Position numbers and translations under genes: made by a program. This document shows, piece by piece, positions 58,990 through 64,000 of a DNA stretch of 64,000 nucleotides (its first letter is position 1; the number at the start of each line of letters is the position of its first letter). Where the stretch lies: assembly GCA_030490835.1 (NCBI GenBank), contig CM059975.1, positions 13,707,579 through 13,771,578 on the forward strand, given 5' to 3'. A model generated the notes under the pieces. The model was given only the letters and a program-made list of their open reading frames with translations. It was not told the DNA's origin and ran no database searches. Source of the stretch: Annona cherimola. Lineage: Eukaryota > Streptophyta > Magnoliopsida > Magnoliales > Annonaceae.

Positions 58990-60776
58990 CCTGCCTGAAT
59001 AACTGCTGGATAATATTTTTTATTTTAAAAAATATTTTTCAAATCTAGATTATTTATCATGTTTATTCATATGCATTTATTTATGCTTCTAAAATCACGT
59101 GTATGCATTTTTTTTTTAAAAAAAAAAAAAGTCAATGGTTATATATAATCTCTTAAAAGATGCCAAATTTTTTTCATAAAACATTAGTTTCCAATAAATT
59201 GTTTTTGGTAGCATGATAAAACTGAGTGGTGTTAAACAAAATAAATGGTTTAAACTTGGGGCCAAGTCTTTTTTTCAATTTTTTTTTTCAAAAAAAAAAA
59301 AAAGCTGAATAGAGTCTCCATGAGACCTGGCTGTGTTGAATCATTGCTGATACTTGAATACGTTAAGTTTCCAGTATTTTCAGATTTGTAGATTTTGGGA
59401 AGCCCTTCAACGGTGTACTAGACCCAGTTCCAAAAATGCCAGTGTGACATTGCGCACAATAATCACCAGCCTTTTCTTTTTCTTTTTTCTCACTCCTCTC
59501 TTTTTGTCGCTGTGCAATCCTGGCATATACATGTAATTACCAGCACAGCCTGCACCAAACTTCAGCTGCACATAGCTGTGAAATAAACGTCTATCTCAAC
59601 TTCTGGGAAGTAAGTAGAACTGATGCAATAGATGCAATAGGGCCCTTGTGAAAAACAAAAAATTTATATTTCAATAAAAGACAAGCATTAATAGCTTGAA
59701 AATTTAAACAAGGACATTTTCAACATTTTTCTATGAGACAAGAAACAACATATTACAAATTGATCAATGCACTCCAAGAGCAAAGAGACCAGGGCGAAAA
59801 CAAGGAGAGCATGATCTACCTCTTCCCTGTACCTTGAAGAGCTATCCCCCACTATCAGCTTTTCTCATAAAACTACAATCAGCTCAACTAAGAGGTGGAT
59901 CCTACAAAATAGCAATATACAGACAACGAAGCAATGGACATTTTAGCTGCTTGTACTATGTACAAAAGGCATAGGATGTGATAGTCTATCTTGCTACATC
60001 ACCAGCCACCTCATACAGAGAATAAACGAACTATGCTAACAAAATAACCACTGGAAAAGTAAAAATAAGAGCTAGTCCAACAAGGTTTACAGCCGCACAT
60101 GGATTGCAATTTGCAACCAATGGTCCAAAAAGCTAGTATAGTTGATGGACAAATTGGAATATCCTCTCCAAGACCAGTTATCTCTAATATTGCAAGCAAG
60201 AAAAGATGATTATATCAGAAGACCGAAATATGATTCATTTTGTTAAAAAAGTAAAATAGGCTGTGGAAAGCATTTGGGCTTATACTCCAGGGTCTATAAA
60301 CTCGACCAACATCCTAAAAATCCCATGCATACATATATTTCCTGTTCGAAAAGATGCCAGATCTTTCTTGCAAGAGCAAATAATCACCCAAGAACGACTT
60401 CAGGCTAAAGCTCTTAACTAAAGTTCCAGCCATCTGACCCTGAAAGAACCACCTCTTCTCAAAGGTAATTTGGAGGCCAAACTCAGAAGTTGTGGACGGA
60501 CATACCAGTAGCAGATACTTTTCCTTCTATCACTGAATACGCAAAGTGATTTAGCAGACACGAGTTGAAAATTTTTGCCAATAGAAGGATTGGTTTGTAG
60601 TGACACAATGTGGGAGCAACTAGCAGATCAACCAAGAACTTGAGCAACAAAAATTCATGTTGCCTGAACCAACTTTATGATTGCTCTTGCAAAAGTACGA
60701 CTTAAATGAGCATAGCATATCGAAACTACATAGATAAAAGGAAACCTTGCAAGAGATCATTGCTTACCCAGTACTG
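58990..60776. other. Intergenic DNA and 3' UTR of the CCR4-like gene
   Basis: 58990-59310 is AT-rich with A/T runs. From about 59650 to 60776 the composition resembles transcribed plant DNA, and this is probably 3' UTR or downstream of the deadenylase gene, possibly with an intron. No coding segment is recognised. Confidence 0.45.
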
Positions 60777-63473
60777 TCAATGTCTCATTCCAGACTTGCA
60801 GCGAAATTCTGCAAAAAGGGCTATGTGATCAGAGGACCACTCAGGAGAAGGAAGTGCTGTGTCTTTGCGTAAGCTCTCCTCATCCAAGAGTTCCAGCAAT
60901 GACTCAACTGTCAAAGAATCCGCTGAAAATGCAACCAATTCAATGGCAAAATTATCCATTTTTAATAGGAACTTCTCCATTAAACAATGCCTTTAACCTC
61001 TCTTATCCATTTATCCATATTTTATATACAAAGACCTCTATATACTCCTACAGAGAGGGTGGGTGGGAGATTTACCTGTATAAAAAATGTAATCAAGTGT
61101 GCCAATGAAATCCCTTGTGCAGTTTGTGAATAATGGTTCGTTAGTTCCTGGGTCCATCCTCCTCCTCTGTTGTTCTAAACCAATTCCACCTCCTCCTCCC
61201 ATCCTCGCAAAGGACGAATACGCGCTTACCTGTGGCACGTGATTGTCATGACAACCATAGGATTACTGGATGGTCAAAAGAAATAGTTGAGAATGACATG
61301 TTACCAGAGGAAGTTGATGAGTTAGCTTGTTTGTAGGACGTAAAATTCCGAGAGGGTCTACGGCTAAGTCAGGATGCAACTGATCCACCTTCCCCATTGC
61401 CAGAAGTGCATGAGGAGCACTGCAACAAAATTTAGAGAATCTCAAAACCAATAAGAGTTGCTCCTTATGTTGCCAGAATTTGGAGATTCGACAGAATCAA
61501 CACTGAAGTGTATCAGGATAGAGTTTGCACCTTCCCGGTATGGAATTAAAATCGCCACAAACCAGCATTGGGATGTCTGCGCTCACAGCTATTTTCTCCA
61601 AACCTTTTAAAAGTGTATGCGCCTGAACCAGAAAATTGACAAATGCCAGAAAAAGTCAAGTGTCTGGATAATCAAGTATGAAATGCAAACTGAATAAAAG
61701 TGGGTGATGCCTGAATGAGAACCTGCCATAATTTAACATCTTTGAGTTCTGGCTGCACGTTTACATGTGTATTTGCCTGTACATACCAATTCATAAAATG
61801 AAAGGTTAGAAGCCAAAAATGTAGTGTGCAAAAACTGGAATCTTCATGTGAATTTTGGTTCAATGCAGCATCAATTTTTTGTTGTGTCCACAATAATGAT
61901 TCGATGAAATCCAATAAGGGCATCAATCTAGTTATGACTTGCTTATCTAGGAAACTGAATATCATTCTGTTCAAAGACTCATGTGGCAACAAAATTGACA
62001 ACATTGAGGATAAATATTGGCCCCAGCAAAACTGTTAGACATCCACAAGTGTGTAAGCACAAATCAATAATTTTTCAAATATTCCTCCCATCTACATGAA
62101 TGTTTCTATGAAATTTTATAATATTTTAATACTCAAGGCAAGTAAACCAGTAAGCGAATTTCGTATTACAGACAGACTTAATACTTTTTCAAAAGCTGTA
62201 GCAGTGCATACAAGCCTTTCATCAAACTAATTTTTAGTCTTCTCATAAAATGGCTCTAAGCATGATGGCTGGATATGCTCTCTCAATTACCAATGTGGAC
62301 CCAAACAATGAAGTGCACTGAGTCAACTGTTGAAACTAACCAAACCAAACTTGCATCTAAGCAGAAAATAGTTGATAAGTTACAGAAATATGCAAAAAGG
62401 ATCAACAAAATATGATCCGAAAAACTTATTTTTTTAAAATCCTAGTTAACTACTTTAAATAAATCTCAAGGCATCAAATATTTCAAGATACTATGACAAT
62501 CATGCTAAAAATCCACAAAAACACACTTGTCAAATGACATTGCACTAACCCATCTTGGTGAAAAAAAATTTACATATTCAAAAAAAAAAAAAAAAAAAGA
62601 GACGTTTCCATGGAAATTATAAAGAAGAGCTTGAACTTTGCAAGAATATGTTGTGAACATGATTTTACTAGGAAAAAATTTCTCGGTGAAAATTTTTGGT
62701 ATCGCATATCGCAGGACAGATTTCTAAGTAATTGTAGGGGACTTCTGAGTCTGGGTATAATAAATAGGATTCCTGGTGACTTTCTGGTTATCTTGAATCC
62801 TTATTGCTAGTTCAGTTGATAGAGATGATCAACAATTGACGCAGAACAAAAGATAAAGAAAAGGAAAAAGGAAATCACATTCAGTCTCTCACCACACAGA
62901 GAAGCTGCCGTCTTCCTGGAGCATCAACTCCATGGTTACTAAACTTTGCTTCCAACACTGCAATTAGTGCAACGTTGTCCTACAAAAAGAATGGAACTTT
63001 CAAGCACATCTAAAATATATTGACTCACAACCCAAGAAAATGAATGCAACTGAGCTACCTTAAGTAGGCGGTGCAAAGCAGCTTTCTTCTGTAAGGGGGG
63101 AACTACAGCATCAGTCAGAGACTGTGCAGCCTTATTAAATTCGACCTGCATATAAAAGAATAAACAATTCAAGACAAGAAAGAATGATGAAAAATGTGGT
63201 TGCACTGAGGAATACATTCACACCTCATATTTCTTGACATGTGAGAATCTATCCCTGCGGAAAAATGTAGCACAACCATCAACAGCAAAAGGAGTTCCAT
63301 TATAAACCTGCAACCCAGGAAAACTGAAAAAATTAAGAAAATTGACAAACTGTGAATTTTTACAGATGACAATATTAAAAACCAACCTCTGTCGTCTTTT
63401 TCTTGTAGAGAGCTTGATACCCATGCCTATCAAGCTCAGGAGCAAAAAAATCATCAAAATGATCACTCTGGAC
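60777..63473 (-). CDS. CCR4: CCR4-type poly(A) ribonuclease (deadenylase), C-terminal nine exons
   Basis: Shortens mRNA poly(A) tails as part of the CCR4-NOT complex in the cytoplasm. Visible exons, all GT...AG and in frame: 63387-63473, 63224-63307, 63059-63145, 62893-62979, 61723-61776, 61531-61622, 61305-61419, 61076-61229, 60777-60922. They encode the endonuclease/exonuclease/phosphatase domain: DHFDDFFAPELDRHGY, DGCATFFRRDRFSHVKKY, VEFNKAAQSLTDA, LLCVANTHVN, PMLVCGDFNSIPGS (catalytic D and N), LFTNCTRDFIGTLDYIFYT, and the closing catalytic SDH in PSPEWSSDHIALFAEF. The stop is TGA at 60777-60779. The N-terminal half, including the catalytic Glu region, lies past the right edge; 63474-64000 shows no further exon. 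The product matches plant CCR4 homologues 1/2. Confidence 0.95.
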
Positions 63474-64000
63474 CTGAAAGGAAAAGGCCACTGTCACACT
63501 TAAGTTCAGTTTGAGAGTTATTAAAACATCATTATGCTGTATCATTAGTAGCATTCAGGGGAAGATGTCATTTGGAGCAAGGAGTGGCTAGGAGCTTCGG
63601 CATGAATTTTATCTTTCAAAGGCAAAAACTCAGAGCATTAATTCTTTGAGCAGAACCCAATTAGTGTTAGAGACACTGGCAAAATGACTGACAGACATTT
63701 GATATTCAATGTTAATGAACACCAAACTGATTTTGCAAGGTAAAAAGAAAACGTCAGCAGGAATGACACGATACACCTAAAAAAGTGTCATAACAACAAC
63801 ATTTTAGGATCTCAAGGGTGGATGGGCCTACAGAAATTTGCAGGAGATCAGTAAATTAGACCAATAATATAAATACATGAAACTGACAATAAGATAGGTC
63901 CAAGGGAAAGAAGAAAGGGTTACCATCACAAGCAAATGATGGAAATTTTGTGTCTCAAACTAGCAAGCTAGGCAAGATATATATTTGTCAAACGAATCTT
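63474..64000. other. Intron of the CCR4-like gene
   Basis: The intron starts upstream of the exon beginning at 63473 (acceptor ...TTTCAG). I searched by eye for the expected preceding segment ending in ...CLQE and did not find it, so the intron runs off the window. Confidence 0.7.

Overview
This is nuclear DNA from a flowering plant. The support is direct: split genes with GT...AG introns, several plant-only protein families (DUF26 secretory proteins, DUF538, a GPI-anchored lipid transfer protein, a plastid-type nucleoside diphosphate kinase), plant transposon types, and very AT-rich intergenic DNA. I cannot name the species. No virus, CRISPR array, bacterial operon or clear tRNA/rRNA gene was seen.

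Layout. (1) 1-4560: a minus-strand tandem array of three DUF26 genes: one copy cut by the window edge and carrying a stop codon, one copy whose 5' end is replaced by a MITE, and one intact 252-aa gene. (2) 4561-24150: transposon-rich DNA with foldback MITEs, a deleted Ty3/gypsy-type LTR element (13695-16473) with a perfect 5-bp target duplication, a 4-copy minisatellite, hAT-like elements and a decayed LINE RNase H fragment. (3) 24151-28172 (-): a complete 7-exon plastid nucleoside diphosphate kinase whose sixth intron hosts hairpin repeats. (4) 30604-35308 (-): a 2-exon DUF538 gene with a 4.2-kb intron. (5) 35309-44234: more transposons, including a 1.06-kb hAT-type element with a GC-rich interior and a perfect 8-bp target duplication. 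(6) 44235-49742 (+): a complete 12-exon F-box/LRR gene. (7) 51709-52643 (-): a complete 3-exon GPI-anchored lipid transfer protein gene. (8) 52970-60776: repeats. (9) 60777-63473 (-): the last nine visible exons of a CCR4-type deadenylase that continues beyond the right edge.

The genes do not form a pathway; they are ordinary dispersed plant genes. The most unusual material is a family of 270-430 bp palindromic (foldback) elements. At least nine are flanked by perfect or near-perfect 9-bp direct repeats, and they share nearly the same inner arms while carrying at least four different outer termini. Two of them sit inside one LTR of the retrotransposon, so the other LTR gives the empty site. 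All exon boundaries below were worked out by hand from splice consensus, frame continuity and remembered family sequences; no search was run.
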